Positions 22,101 through 34,873 of a stretch of 64,000 bases of DNA are shown here, one piece after another. A program made the translations under genes and the position numbers. How positions within the stretch are numbered: position 1 is the stretch's first letter; each line of letters opens with the position of its first letter. Below the pieces are notes generated by a model. It saw nothing but the letters and a program-made list of their open reading frames with translations. It searched no databases and was not told the origin of the DNA. This DNA comes from Pomacea canaliculata (taxonomy: Eukaryota > Mollusca > Gastropoda > Architaenioglossa > Ampullariidae), in contig NC_037601.1 of NCBI RefSeq assembly GCF_003073045.1, positions 12,387,807-12,451,806 of the forward strand. Direction: 5' to 3'.

Positions 22101-22477
22101 AAATCTTTTTACTGAGTTGATGAAAACATCATATTTAGTCTACTCCAGGACGTCAGAGCATCTGGATTTTGTTTTCCTGTAGACAGTTCTTAACATCGAT
22201 TTGAAAGTTATTTATCATCAGAGAGTTGCTGTATGTCAAAGCTCTGGAAACTTTGTGGAAATCACGTGGTGTCTAATTGATTATGATTATTGCTCCAGTC
22301 TCGCAGACTGTAGAGTTTAATGGTCACTGGATTGGTCCATTGAAAAAGCTGTCGAAGGTACTGAAAGCTGTCAAGATGCTGTCGGTGACTTTAGCACAGG
22401 GTAGTCAAGCGGATCAGTATGAGAAAATATAATTAGCTTCTTTATGTTTGCCAACCTTTTGAACTCTGAGTCAGCCC

Positions 22478-22725
22478 CAGGGCCGTGCTTAGGGGCAGGC
22501 GGACGAGGCATCTGCCTAGGGCCCCGCGCTTCAAGGGGCCCCGCGCTTTTAAATTAATCGTAGGCTTATGTTGTAATGTGTATCAGCGTGCTGTCAATGA
22601 TAAAAGACGAGATATCCCTAAGGAAAAAAGTGACTTTAGATCCCAACTAAAACCGTGTGATCGTGGCGTGAGGGCCCCGCACATGCTTTTTGCCTCGGGC
22701 CCCGCGGGGGCGAAGAACGGGCCTG
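22478..22725. mobile_element. Non-autonomous hAT-type element, 248 bp, GC-rich ends, 8-bp TSD
   Basis: The ends are imperfect inverted repeats (CAGGGCCGTGCTT versus CAGGCCCGTTCTT read inward). Both sides carry the direct repeat GTCAGCCC (22470-22477 and 22726-22733). Subterminal GGGCCCCGCG words recur at both ends. The 8-bp duplication and CAGGG..CCTG ends indicate a hAT-class element without coding capacity. Confidence 0.8.
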
Positions 22726-22739
22726 GTCAGCCCCGTGTC

Positions 22740-24240
22740 CTAAAATGTAGTTCTAGATAGAAAGGTGTGCCAAAACGATTCAGACAATCCAGCGCTGCTT
22801 TACTATTTCCAGAAAGTTCCTGAAGACCAGCCAGGGAGTGACCGTAGAAAGGAATTATTGGCTTCTACTCCCCCGTCCGCACCGCGTGTGGACAGTCTGA
22901 GCTGTCATGGTGCCAGAAATGGATAGAGGCTGCGGACTCATACCAGTGAGCCTGTCACGTGACATTGATCAGGTGATGCTGTGAGTCATATCTTGGGCAC
23001 CGGCTTGTCTCTTCCTCAAGATATGCGCGTGTCATAAGAAGAAGAACGGAAAGAACAAGGAACAACAAGAAAAATGGGGAGGAGCAAGAAGAACAAGAAC
23101 AAAGACAAGACACTGGAGTCGTTGCATTCACGGGACTTTAGCCATTTTCTCACCTGACTGTATACAAGAGCGTATATATGTGTATGTACAAGCGTACGCG
23201 CATGAGCGAAGCTTTTAGCAAACTTTATTCTTGCAACACACACCGTTCTGCGTGTTGGTTAAATAAAACCAGTAATTACTAAACCTCTCTCATTTCTGAA
23301 ATTCCAGCATCGTTTTGTCATTACCCTTAACACACGGAGTCCTGCAGAGCTGATGGGCCACAGTGTCACGTTTCCAATGAAAACTGAGGATCACAACACT
23401 GTGACAACCACCCTGTCACACTCAGCCCTCACGCTCTGGTCACGTTGAGACCAAATACTTCGGAAATTAGAGTTTCTAGAAACAGGCGACTACAAACGCT
23501 TGCAATGCACTAGCAAATATTTTCCTAGAATAAGGCAAACAACAAAAAAGTATGCGAGTCAAATATTCCACTAACGATAAATACAGCTCTGAATATTTAT
23601 TCTATTTTCAGTAATTGATCTACTCATTCATTTAAATGTTTAACAAGTCCTTTCTTTTAACATTTATTCTGGGCAGGGCTTCAGCTTCCCAGGAGAGATT
23701 TGTTACAATTTGTCCCTAACACTAGGAGTGAGTGTTTGTTAATATGCATCGTGTGGCAGGTGAATAACACTTTGCGTTACGTGGAGTCGAATGAAGGGAA
23801 TAGGGGGGAACCTCTTAATGCACATGCATAAAGCACCTGCAAAAATGAGCGTGCTTCCAAGTTCAAGCAACCTTCACCTGTGGGCAGCTTAAACATAAAG
23901 AAAATCTACAAACCTCTTGTGACATAAAGCTCCAACAATAACATAAGAAAGAAAGAAAGAAAAAAGAAAGAATGAAATGGAAAAAGGATTCCTTGATAAC
24001 AATAGCATTATAGCTATTTTGTTTGAAAGTTATTTTGTCATTTTTCAATAGTTTGTGTTTTTGTTCTTTAGTAGGTTTATTTCATGGGAAGTAATCCGAC
24101 AGCTTAATTTGAACGTCTTATGGGGTTTCCTCCCTTAGATCGTGTTTCTGCGTCTTTCGCCTTTGTCGTTCTTTCTACTGCTTGCCTGATAATTCATGTG
24201 TAACGCCTTCTACCGCATGTGAGGTTTAGTGCCGCAAGAA
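22740..24240. other. Intergenic, no gene seen
   Basis: Mixed sequence with purine-rich AGAA tracts near 23,035-23,110 and 23,945-23,980. No supportable gene, RNA or element. Confidence 0.4.
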
Positions 24241-24770
24241 ATCGTCTGCCATACTAGGGCGTGACGTCATCTCTTCAACAGTCCAGGAACTAGTCGCTGA
24301 TGTCACGATCCTAGCTGCCCCTCGCGCTGCTAGCCTCCACCCACCTCGCGTGTCGGATCTCCACAACCACCATCCTTACTACCCGTCCCCCGCCCCAGCC
24401 CTCCAATATTCAAGGTCTGTACCACAAACTTTCAACCTCCACCACCACCACCACCACCACCACCACTACCGCCACCATTAGCCATCACCCCCACCACGTA
24501 CTCTCCGTTCTTTTATCCAGCTTCCTCGTTCGCCAAGACTCTAGAAAGGTGTTTGGCGTTGACACATTTACCTGTCAAGGTGGGCCGTCGCAGGTAGAGT
24601 GATTTATTGCACTTTCACTCGCTGGCTGCGGATGGGACAACTTGATGGATGAGAAATTAACAGCGCGCTGCTCGGAGGCCCTCGCAGGGAAGGCGACACG
24701 GGCCATTGATCGCGCGGCCCGGGCGTCGCGTGTAGCCGACACGACACCCAGAAAAGGTGAAAATCGAAAA
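24240..24770. other. GC-rich island with CRE palindrome and (CCA)n
   Basis: A GC- and CpG-rich stretch in AT-rich surroundings. It starts with TGACGTCA at 24262-24269, includes a CCA trinucleotide run at about 24438-24468 and ends in a CpG-dense part (24,665-24,760: GATCGCGCGGCCCGGGCGTC). No coding frame is convincing. It could be a promoter or enhancer of an unseen transcript; that is inference from composition only. Confidence 0.35.
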
Positions 24771-25261
24771 GAGCTGTCTAAACGGGTGCAGGGCTAAACG
24801 AATGCTGTACTCCTTCTTGTCAGCAGGTCCAAATGCGAGAAGAGTCTAAGAAAAAAAAAAAAAAAAAAGAGAAGACTGTGATCACTGTTAGCTGCCTTTA
24901 AAACTTGACATCGAACGCATTTTTTTCCCACAAGGTAATTAGTATGTAGTAATCATTTCAAAACAATTTTCTCCTAAAATGTGGTGAAGCAGTAATTTAA
25001 TAAATATTGCACTTTAAGAGGGGAAAAAAATTCTATCCAGCAAAACCAAGAACTTTTAAGTTTGCTGGAGGGTGTACGGCCATTAGAACACTCTCCACCC
25101 GTCCCTTATTTAAACCACATAACTGTGAAGCACCTGTAAGAGTGAAGGCAGCCTGACCATTGGAAAGAGATTAGCCCTGTCAGCCACCAACGGATCATTC
25201 GAGGTGTGTTCCCGCCTCACCTACCCGGAGTGTGTATCCGAGCTGTGTCGCTCGATCTGTA

Positions 25262-25520
25262 GGTTTGGGGGCTGGTGTTACAAACTTACATCTGAAACAA
25301 GCAGAGATGGGTCAGTAGGTAGAAAGAGATTTTGAAGTTCTTGAAGATGCATAACAATGAAAAATACAGAAAATTTGAATTGCGAGATGTGTGGATAGGT
25401 TACACATCCAGAGAGAGAGAGACGAGGATACATAGACCGAGAGAATTAAATAATCAGAACCCAGGACCTTTCAATCATGATGGCACCGGCAACATGCTTC
25501 ACCTGCTATAACTGACCAAA
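25262..25520 (-). repeat. tRNA-derived SINE-like copy (D)
   Basis: On the minus strand a tRNA-like head (GAAGCATGTTGCCGGTG ... AGGTCCTGGGTTC, B-box-like at 25470-25456) is followed about 180 bases later by GTAACACCAGCCCCC. That resembles the TAAAACACCAATT tail of the other copies in this window. It is diverged and has no clear target duplication. Confidence 0.4.
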
Positions 25521-25529
25521 GGAAGAAGG

Positions 25530-28000
25530 GTAGTGGCGGAGACATGAATACACCCAGTCATCATTTAAGGCTATATCACGGCCAAACACCAATCCTTGTA
25601 AACAGGTGCCACCTGCAGAGGCAGAACAACCTCTCAAGACAACAACCCTGACCCTGAACCCGGGGACACCCGCCATGCTCACTGTCTCGGTGACAAGCGA
25701 ACCGCCCAAACCCTAAAGCGACTGACAGTGACCATTCAACCAATCCTCCCGCGGCACACCCTCCCATCTGACCGCATGGGCTGCACTGAAAGCCACCCGA
25801 CACCCCCCTCTCTCGTCAGTGACGTCAGCAAACAAACCCATTTAGAGTGCCCTCCCCTTACTACGAACGATAACTTGTTGGTCCCTGCGGTAAGAAATTG
25901 GTCTTTGACGTGCCAGTCGCCACTAGACGTGTATTGCGTGTTGGCAGCAGCCTGGTGGACTGGGTCGGCAGATTAAGTTGCAAGATGTTTAATCGTTCCT
26001 TTCAGACCAGTCTTGGCTGTGAGTCTGGCGCCGTCTGCTTCGCACTCTTCTGTTGAAATGAACCGTGTGAGGACGTAAATGACAGGACAGTGCCTGCGTA
26101 ACGGTTAATGAGAAAAGCGGGGTCATGAACCAGGGTGTACTTAAAGGGCACATTAATTTACGTTAGGGGGGTCGAGGAAATTATTTGCGACATGAATTGT
26201 AGAGAACACCTGACTTCCCTACCTCCTCCAGCCAATCCCTTTTGATCGTGAATCAACTTGACAGCGGTTGTGTATGGTCATCAGATGATAGTATTCTCAC
26301 CTGTCCTCGATAGAGAGGCAATGAACTAGAAAAAGGGGAGAGAGGTTTGATTACAGGGATTTCAACATTATTTCTCTCCAAAACGCACGAATTTTTCTCT
26401 GAATCTCTCTCACTCACTCATACACGCGGTGACAATAAATCCCATTTCCATGTTCTTCGTTTTTCTTCCCTTTTAATTCTTCAAATTAAACATAATTTTT
26501 AAAAAATCACACATTGGTATTTAATTAGTCGCTGAGTTTGTCCAGATAGTAGCTGTGCCACTCGTGCCTACGCCGATGCAAGTGTAGGAGGGATGGAGGA
26601 ATGAGGGCAAAGTTAGATAAAGAAGTCTATTTCAAAATAACTTTCACTGAAAAATCCATGTAGACGTTGACTACGGGGAATATAAGTCAAGCTGTAAGCT
26701 GTTGGTAGAAGTGGAGTCGACCCTGGGGACGACTTAACGTCAGTTTACTCAACTCTGCCACCGTTCGTCTGTCCGAGTGTCGTCTGCCAGTTCTGCTAGT
26801 GCAGCTGTCTTCCGGTTGCTGGGCTGTGGTGACACTTACCGGCATCAGAGGGGGTAAGAAGGGGTAGGGGTGTTCAGATGCAAGTTGCTGATGCCTGGGA
26901 TAGGGCTTGACTTGAAATTTTGTTTGCATCAGATTAAGTTGCTCCTGTGGGAGGAAGGCAAGAGAGGGAGAGAGCGGAAGGGAGGAGATTTCGGCTTCCT
27001 AGAAATAGAAAGATTTTAATTTGGGGAGAGAGAGAGAAAGAATGAAAAAATATTTTATACGTTGGAACGTTACCGTCTTTAATGAGGCGTGCACAAAACA
27101 GAAACTTAACCTCATAGCCTTTCATCAGATTACCATAGGTTTCTAGAGAGTGCGAGTAAAAGAGAGAGAGAGAGAGGAAGAGAGAAACAAAAGAGACAGA
27201 AGAGAGAATTCTTGGAAATGAGGGGGATATTTGCAGGATAACAAAAGAAACCTATTTTCAAAGATTTCAAAATCATTCGCGAACGTTTGGAAATGGCAAA
27301 ACAGTCATCTATCATTTTTAACAGACCATCATCAGCATGTCATCAGTACAACCGTGAAGTACTTCAGCAGTCAAGACATCCTCACTCTGTTTTTTTCCTC
27401 CTCTCAAGTATCTTCTCACAGAGCCTCTTCTCATCGCCTTGACATCTCCACCCAAAACTTAGGAAGCGGAGCTCGGGGTACCCCTGGCGAGCGTGGCCCT
27501 CCATCGCTATGGCGGCGTCTCGAGGCGGTGAGTCGGTGATTGACAGCAGCAGGTTGGAATTAATACCGCGGATCTCCTCACCATCCTCCCTGTCTCCCCC
27601 ATTTTCCACTCCAGCCCTCGCGCGTGCCACGACTGGCTTACAAGTCGTCTGTGACCGCTATCTGAGCAGTCATCAGGCAACTCTCTTCGGAGCTGGTTTC
27701 ACCTTCTCCCATTAGAGAAGGAGTTTCTTTTCTTTTTTATGAATGTGTCACCAGTTGCATACACTCAGCTTTAAACATGGCACAAGATCAGATTCCAACC
27801 TTACATTTCCTGCTGTGTGGATAGTTAGTCGTGTGTTAGTAAATAAATAAAAGAGACTCATTTTTCCTATCTATAGTACTTATATCTTGAAAAGACAGAA
27901 TTATTTTGTGTCTGTGGGGATCTGTAATGTGTCAAATGATAATCTCCCTTCTTTATGAATACATCTTAATTCTAAACATTAAAGAAATCGTTAACTCAGG
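25530..28000. other. Intergenic, no gene seen
   Basis: Contains TGACGTCA at 25820-25827, purine-rich GA tracts around 26,945-27,190 and a GC-richer patch at 27,460-27,700. No frame shows domains, signal peptides or matched splice signals. Confidence 0.4.
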
Positions 28001-28119
28001 TATTTTATATATATGAATGAATACAGCTTCAGCGACATGTGCCTCCAATACCAGTCTTTGCCTTAACAAGATTCTTCCATCCATCCCCTTGTGGAAGGGG
28101 TACCCAGGACGCAGATCAA

Positions 28120-28443
28120 ATGATCAGGAGAAAACAAATGTTCATCTCCTGCACTCTCGTGCTGTCAATATCAGGTGACTTATTAAGTGCCTCATTGAAG
28201 CCACGTGACCATGAAGTCTTGCTTTCTTCACACATCAAATACCAGCCCTACCCTTTGATAAGAAGGCCGCCACGAGGGACGACACCTGCCGTTGATCCCT
28301 ATCTTCTGGATGCTAACGGTTTTATTAGAGAGGCACGTAGGTCTGTCGGCCCTTCACCCAACCTCCCTCTAGTCCCTCTTCCTCCACCCCGCTACTTCGA
28401 TATCATCCTCGATATTGTCTTCACCATATTTCACTACTCCTGA
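28120..28443 (+). CDS. Candidate small secreted protein (weak)
   Basis: A 107-codon frame from the ATG at 28120. Residues about 7-23 (MFISCTLVLSISGDLLSA) could be a signal peptide, and dibasic pairs (IRRPPRG, EARRS) follow as in secreted precursors. An AATAAA lies 11 bases after the stop (28454-28459), and a TATATATG word sits about 100 bases upstream of the ATG. I recognise no family, the C-terminus (DIILDIVFTIF) is oddly hydrophobic, and an open frame of this size can occur by chance. It is listed only because stop, poly(A) signal and possible signal peptide coincide. Confidence 0.22.
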   Translation: MIRRKQMFISCTLVLSISGDLLSASLKPRDHEVLLSSHIKYQPYPLIRRPPRGTTPAVDPYLLDANGFIREARRSVGPSPNLPLVPLPPPRYFDIILDIVFTIFHYS

Positions 28444-30734
28444 ATTGGTGAAAGAATAAAGTATCTCGTATCATGTGTGTTTGTGTGTGTGTGTGAAAGA
28501 GAGATGGGGTGGTGGAATGGGATGGAGACTAACAGAGCATTACTTCTGGAAGAAGTAAGATCAAGAGAAACACATAAAAGTCACAATAGTCGGGGGAGAG
28601 TTAAAGGAGTGAGATCACAAAGAAATAAATTTGTTTCTGTAACTGTTCAAAGTGTTCATCCAAGCAGACTAACACCCGTACGACTGTCACACCGCCCTAC
28701 TCTCACCTGCTCTTTGACTGCTGGTGACTCCATGTTAAAGAACATTCTCGACTCCAAAAGGAATGAAATTGCCGAATTAGTTTCTCACCGGGTGTCCAAC
28801 AGTTCTCCCTGATAGCTTCACAATAGGGGCATCGCGAGGTAAAGCTGGGTAGAGCGAGAGTACTCGTCCCCGTGTTGTGACTGTCACAGGAAGTCATTTT
28901 CTCCTCCACTTGACTGTCTTTACCACAGACCTGTGAAATCCGTGTTGCTGAGGTTGGGTTGGTTCCCTGTAAAGACACTGTTCGCCAGAGGGTAGGAGTA
29001 GAATCAGCGAATTGTAAGACGAAGATGCAGGTGTTCTATTCATTCATTGTCCCTTCAGCACAAACGATCTCAGTGTTGTACAACCGATCATTGTTGTACA
29101 AAGGATTACTGATATCAAAGTGATCTTTGTTCGCTAATTCCAAATGTAGTCCTGTTTCCATTTGTGGCAAGTCGTGTGTGTGTGTGTCTCTGTGGATGCT
29201 GTGTGGGGTGAAGGAGAGAGAACTGGAGAGTCTGGCTGGACATATATCTCGCACTAAATCAGCTCATTTCTCTTTGCTAAATCAAACAAGATGGTCCTTA
29301 GGATGTAGATAATATTATGTACACAGTTTAACAGTAGTGCCTGGTAAAGTTTCCCTCTCCCTCTCCGCAAGTTGAAAATTGTAAAAACTATTTTAAAACA
29401 AGTAAATTTTTTTTATTAATTCAATGAGGGAAATAAGCGAGTTACAGAGGGTTTAGTATTGCTGCACATAACCCTCCCGCTTTTTTTCCTCACTCTAGAA
29501 AATGGATGAAAGCGGTTAAGGAGTCGCACATCAAGACGAGAACGAGGAGGAGTGAAGTGAAGATAACGGTTCCGACAATTACTTTGATGACGGTGATATA
29601 AACTCATCATCCTCGCTGTTTCCCCGCAGCGATTGAGCGAGAGGCCAGCAGACTTGTAACAGTACTCGAGAAGTACCCGAGAAAATGTCTTCGCACCCAA
29701 GGCGTACACCCTGTAATGACGCTATTATCGTTCTTACTTGTTCACGGCTAATGGTTTCCTACGCCACGCCCCTCTTCATAAAGTTGTCTCCCCCTGACAG
29801 TGACTTCCGGCTTGATGGCCTCCGAGGCCGGCACGGCCGGACCCGTTTCCAGAAAAAAGATGTGCAGGAGGGTCGAGAGGCCATGAGAGCCTCCTTCGCA
29901 AATTAGCTGCACCGGATATTTGAGTCCGAAACAAGAGAAATTATGCGGTTCGACTTGTTCTTTGGGCTCGCCGGCAACCAGATGTCAGGGGAGGTAAGTC
30001 TCCTGCACATGCTTGGAGGTCATCAGGAGCAGAAAGTGAGTTTGGAGTAAATAGAGTCATTCCATTATCAATTTTTCTTTTCTTTGTGTTGTCCTCTTTT
30101 AATTTTTATTCCTTTTTCTAAAAGCAAAATAGAAAAGCTATGTTCAGAAAGGAAGAGGTCACTCCTACACCGTGAGACATCGCGGTAATCTCTCTTGAAA
30201 TAAATCAGCCAACCATGTCACAACAGAAAACATGGGTGTACACGTGTTGGCCATCCAGACGGGACCAGCCTGTGGCGTAACGGATCGCGGTTCGGATCTT
30301 GCCGTCCGAATGGACCGTGTGGTGTTCCTCCCTCGTCAATCGTTTGCTCAGCTGCCGGACCCGGCCTCGGACATCCACGCTTGAGCGCCTCGCTGGTAAT
30401 TCGCTCCGCCTGGACAGCCGCCTTCTCTTGTTTATGAACGGCTACGTCTTGTAGTCTTGACACACCAGGCGGCGCTGTGAGGAGGTTTACACACGGCCAA
30501 GCGGTTTCACGCCTCGGTGAGAATCCCGTGTTCGCCGAGCGTTTGCTGTCGTGTCCGGCGCTTGGTGAGAGTGGGCGGACGGAAGGTCCAGAAAGGACCG
30601 TGTGGGTCAGCGAGAGTTTGTGGCTTGACTAATGGCTTTTCCGGTCCTTGTGACTGATGGGCTGAGGGATTTGTGACAAATTGTTACCGGCTCTATTTTC
30701 GCGCGCACGCCGACAGTTTGCAAGTCCAACAGAA

Positions 30735-30925
30735 AGGAGGTAATTGGTGTTTTACGCCGAGCCGGCAACAAAGGCTTTTTATCATGACAAAGTAGTCAGC
30801 CGTGTAGGCAGGTACCACAAATAGAAAGTAAAAAAAAAAAAAAAAAAAAATGCCCAAGACGCGATTTGAACCTGGGAAACCTGACACTAACAAATTTAAA
30901 CGACCATTTGGGCTAACTCGAGTCA
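30735..30925 (-). repeat. tRNA-derived SINE-like copy (C) with internal poly(T)
   Basis: Read on the minus strand: a tRNA-like head (TTAGCCCAAATGGTCG ... CCCAGGTTCAAATCGCG, B-box at 30873-30863), a T-run of about 20, a middle part, then CTCGGCGTAAAACACCAATT at about 30761-30742. The tail word matches copies A and B. This is the most complete copy in the window. Confidence 0.6.
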
Positions 30926-32205
30926 AACATGAAATTAAACTATAAATTGTTAACTTTAAAAGTTGTTTTATTTTGGGGACGATACTTCTGCTCTTGTAGA
31001 AGATGTAGTGCCTAGATATTGCAGTAACCTGCAAGAAGAAAGTGAATTTGTTGAGTGCTATCGCCCGAAGGATTTATTCTGAATGAAAGAACGATGTCCA
31101 TTAATTTTTGCGGCTATGGAGCATCCTAAAGTATTTTTCGAGTTCCTTTGCGACAGCTCATTGATTAAGAGCAAATAAAATGATTAAGTGCAGTGACACG
31201 TGTGATTTGTGTGGTATTGATATTGCAGAAAAGCTGGGATATAGAAATAAAGTGCTTCAACAGAGGTTTGGAGTAAGTTCCCATTGGACAGAAGGGAGGG
31301 GAGCTGAGCAGATTGACCAGAAGGTAGTGGGGAGTGGAGCTTCATCATCGTCAGTAGCGGCGGCAGCAGCAGCTTCTCACAATAAAAAGAAAATTTCATT
31401 GCGATTATGATTATTATTGTTTGTCGTTGTTTTAACCCTAACCTCAAACCACCGGATCTTTTCCAGACCATCCCCACCCACTGCGCGACAGCTGTTGGTG
31501 CTGTCTCCCTCAAATACCAGCACACAATTGTAACCAGCTGCAGACGGCACATCCCTGTCTTGTACCCTCCTGTTACCAGATACCGTTGTTGGCGCTGTCC
31601 CTCTGAAGGTCTGCAAGAAATTCTGGCCACCTGCAGCCAACACGCCACCCGAGGAGAAAGTCGCGTAACAAAAGCCTCAGCTCTCCACCTACACACCCGA
31701 CATGACTGCTGGACACGCCTGGGGCCGCGGGGTTGGGTCTCCATGCCACCCGGGGGACGAAAAAGAAAAACAAACTTGGAGGGTTCTAGTCCCTCAGTGT
31801 CTTCCATCCCGCTCTGAACCTTGGTTCAGACAGTGTGAGGTTGGCTTTATTCATCCAAAAGCCGACCCTGGTTGAGTATTAATAAGTGATCAAAGTTTTG
31901 TTTCTTAACTGCCTGGACCCATTAAAATGACTAAGTACGTAAACAATGTTACGAACGACTATTTTTCTTTATGTCTTATTTGCTGTGAAAAAAAGGGAAG
32001 AAGAACCGTGCTGTTGTCATCCGTCATTTAGAGACGCCTGGTGAGTTATCTCCCCTTCCACTCTGGAGATACATCGCCGCAAGCATAGCTCTGCACCAAA
32101 AAGGGCGACAACACATGTGTCAGTTCATCGATTTGTTGACGTTGTGGAGGCGCCTCAACCAATGGGGAGCTAGGACCAGATTTATTTACTAGACAGATCT
32201 GTGTA

Positions 32206-32225
32206 CAAACGTGACGTCACGAGTT
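32206..32225. promoter_or_regulatory. CRE palindrome in a 20-base repeated word (copy 1)
   Basis: Contains TGACGTCA (32212-32219) within a 20-base word repeated exactly at 38271-38290. A CCAAT box (AACCAATGGGG) lies about 50 bases upstream. Weak similarity between the two loci continues for some 50 bases downstream. Confidence 0.4.
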
Positions 32226-33220
32226 TTACCTTATTCTAGGTACAATGGTGTTTGTGCCTGTGTATTTAATAAACCATTTTATGTCGAAGCACTGATGAAT
32301 CTTAAAACTTTGGAATAGACTTTCTTCTTCGGTTTTTTTTCTTATTTTCCTGTTAGATATATATATACTTTCATGTGCTTTAGTCAGAAAGCAAAAGAAA
32401 ATAGAGAAAGGGGAGCAGATAGGCAAAGAAACGGGCATTTAGACGAACTAACAGCGGGATTTCTTTCGAGGTGTTGGAAGTTAAGAAAAAAAAGGAAGAA
32501 GAAAAAAACGAGACCTTTCAGAACTGCTCTCCTCTGATGCTCAATTCGCGACATCTGCACTTTGGTGGGGACATGGTGTTCCTTTGTTCCTCCAGCCCTG
32601 TAGCTGGTACTGCGGCAAGAAATTGCACGGAAAATTTCTTTATCAGCCGCACTGCAGTAGAAGGGACACAGAGAAACAACGATTTACAAGTGTGTTCGGG
32701 GCCACGCACATGTGTTTGCAAAGGAAAAACCCCACAAAGGAACACTTGCATTCTGCTAATGACCCATGCAAAGGCTGCCTGCTATCGTCAAGCTTGGCGA
32801 GGGCGAGGGTCGTTAAGTGTGACTGGTCGTCGAGGTTCGGATGCTCGATGATTGAAGTGAACAATTGTTCGACTTTATAAAAAAATTAAAAAAAAAAAAT
32901 GCCAGTGCGGGTTCATAAAATATTTCTCTGACACCTCGAAAATATGTGTTTTTAAAGATAAAAGTAAAAAGAATAAATAAGTGTTGATAGAAAAAAAGGA
33001 GGTTGCACAAAAATAGATAACCCGGGGCTTACGCTCGTAACACAGTCACGGTGACTTGCATGAGCACGTGCACAAACAAGCGAAAAAGAATCTATTCGAG
33101 TTCTGGTATGTAAGAAGTATGGAATTTTAGGTCCTTGTGGATGGTCGGAAGATAAGAAAAAAAAATAATTAAACAAACACACATTGACTCATTCATTCAC
33201 CCAGTCATTCACAATATAAC

Positions 33221-33269
33221 TTGTAATACTTAGTTGTTTAGCTTACTAATTATGACAAACCAAATAGAG
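33221..33269. repeat. 49-base direct repeat, copy 1
   Basis: Matches 34825-34873 with four C/T differences (core TTAGCTTACTAATTATGACA). An inverted copy of TTACTAATTAT also occurs at 33307-33318, forming a possible hairpin. The origin is unknown. Confidence 0.85.
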
Positions 33270-34824
33270 ACAATTATATTAACAAAAACTATTAATAGCT
33301 GTGACTATAATTAGTAAAAATTCATATCAAAGCTATGTCTAACGAAAACTGAACAAGAACTAGTTAAGTGATTGGCAGACTAACATTTCCCCTAAATATT
33401 CTCAAATTTCGGTAGTGTCTGTCGACAGGGTGAGGCTCCAGGGTGAGTGTAGACATTTTAACTCGGAGAAAACGAGTGACGAAGGACACATTGTCGAGAA
33501 CTCGACAAAACCTCTTCCCCCCTGAGAGCTGCGATAAGAAAACCTGCCACTGCACATCTCTGTCTTTATCGGCGCCCGGGTCTACGTAAACGTTTTCGTT
33601 CCAGAAGCATCCTGCGTCCCTCCTCGTTTCCACGGAGTATTTGGGGCCAACCGCGCGGAACCCGCTGCAATCTTTCATCATAGACTTACCGAAAATTGGA
33701 TTTGCCGTCAGCCTCTGGCGGCGAAATTTATGGCCGGCAAGTGTAGGGGGCAACTGCCGAGGGCTTCAACATTGAAGGCAGGGTGGGGGAGAGGGAGAGG
33801 ACATGTTGCTGCAGTTTGAACAGAAGGAGGAGGGGGATATGGGGAGCCAGGAAACGGGTTGTTTGAGGGAAATGGGCTGCGACGGGAGGTGAACAATACA
33901 CAGGTCGCTCATGTGAACAGGTAAGATCAACAGAGCAATGATGAGACTTACGGAGGGCAGAGGGGTGAAGGGGATGGTGAGGGAGGGTAGTGGTGGTGGT
34001 AGGGGGAGGTGAGGTTTGAACAAGCCTTTGCTTTCATTTTGTCCTGACGTCCTTTATTTTCTTGAAATATTTGAGCGTTATCTGATTTTTTAAATATATT
34101 TTCATGAATTTATTTTTCATACTTTCACTAACGGAATGTTGATTATGTCATCGTCCCAAAACGGATAGAACTTCTGGGTGGAGTTTTAGAAACAAAGCTG
34201 GTGCCACAAATAAATAATAAGAAATCAAATCAGTATCAAAAGGCACAAATTTTCTTGCAATGGTCCGTTGTTGAGGCTTTAACCTCCATGTTAAGTATCA
34301 TAGTAGCGACAGTTGCCTAGCAACAGTAGCACATCCAGTATTCGCAGTAAATTAGTAGTGGTATCATGGTGGCTCTGGTGGTGAAAAGTGTGTTGACGAT
34401 TTAAAAGAAAAACTGTGTGAATGAAGAGGTGGTAGGGTGGTGAGCGAGTGTCGAGCTGTGTAACCCAAGTCTTGTAAACAGCTTGCAGCAGACGTTGCTA
34501 ACCTCTTGCTGTAGTTAAGGCGCTGACAAATTACACGGCCTGACCTCCTGACAGTTCGCAGGAAGACCAACCAGACCGTGCACTTGCGCGTGAAAACAAA
34601 GGGAGTCGCAAGTGATGCAGACACGCCGCTGTGAGGAAATGTAAGAAAAATGATGGCAGGAGTGGAAGGTGAAGAAGACACAGACGATAAACCACACAAC
34701 AATGACGGAAACGCGTCAGCTGGGAGAAGGAGCCGCGACGGCGACGACGACGACGACGCAACGGTTGGCGACTACACCGGCTTCTGCTGTGCAGGGAGAG
34801 AAAAGAACGAAAAAGTTTGAATCC

Positions 34825-34873
34825 TTGTAATACTTAGCTGCTTAGCTTACTAATTATGACAAATTAAATAGAG
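34825..34873. repeat. 49-base direct repeat, copy 2
   Basis: Second copy of the 33221-33269 repeat, in the same orientation 1.6 kb away. Flanks of the two copies do not match, so this is a dispersed short repeat or the remnant of a larger duplicated element. Confidence 0.85.

Noticed and set aside
31184-31807. 207-codon minus-strand frame
   Set aside because: No recognisable domain; it includes a poly-Ile tail from an ATT repeat and two similar GTTGGYGCTGTC words, suggesting anonymous repeat DNA.
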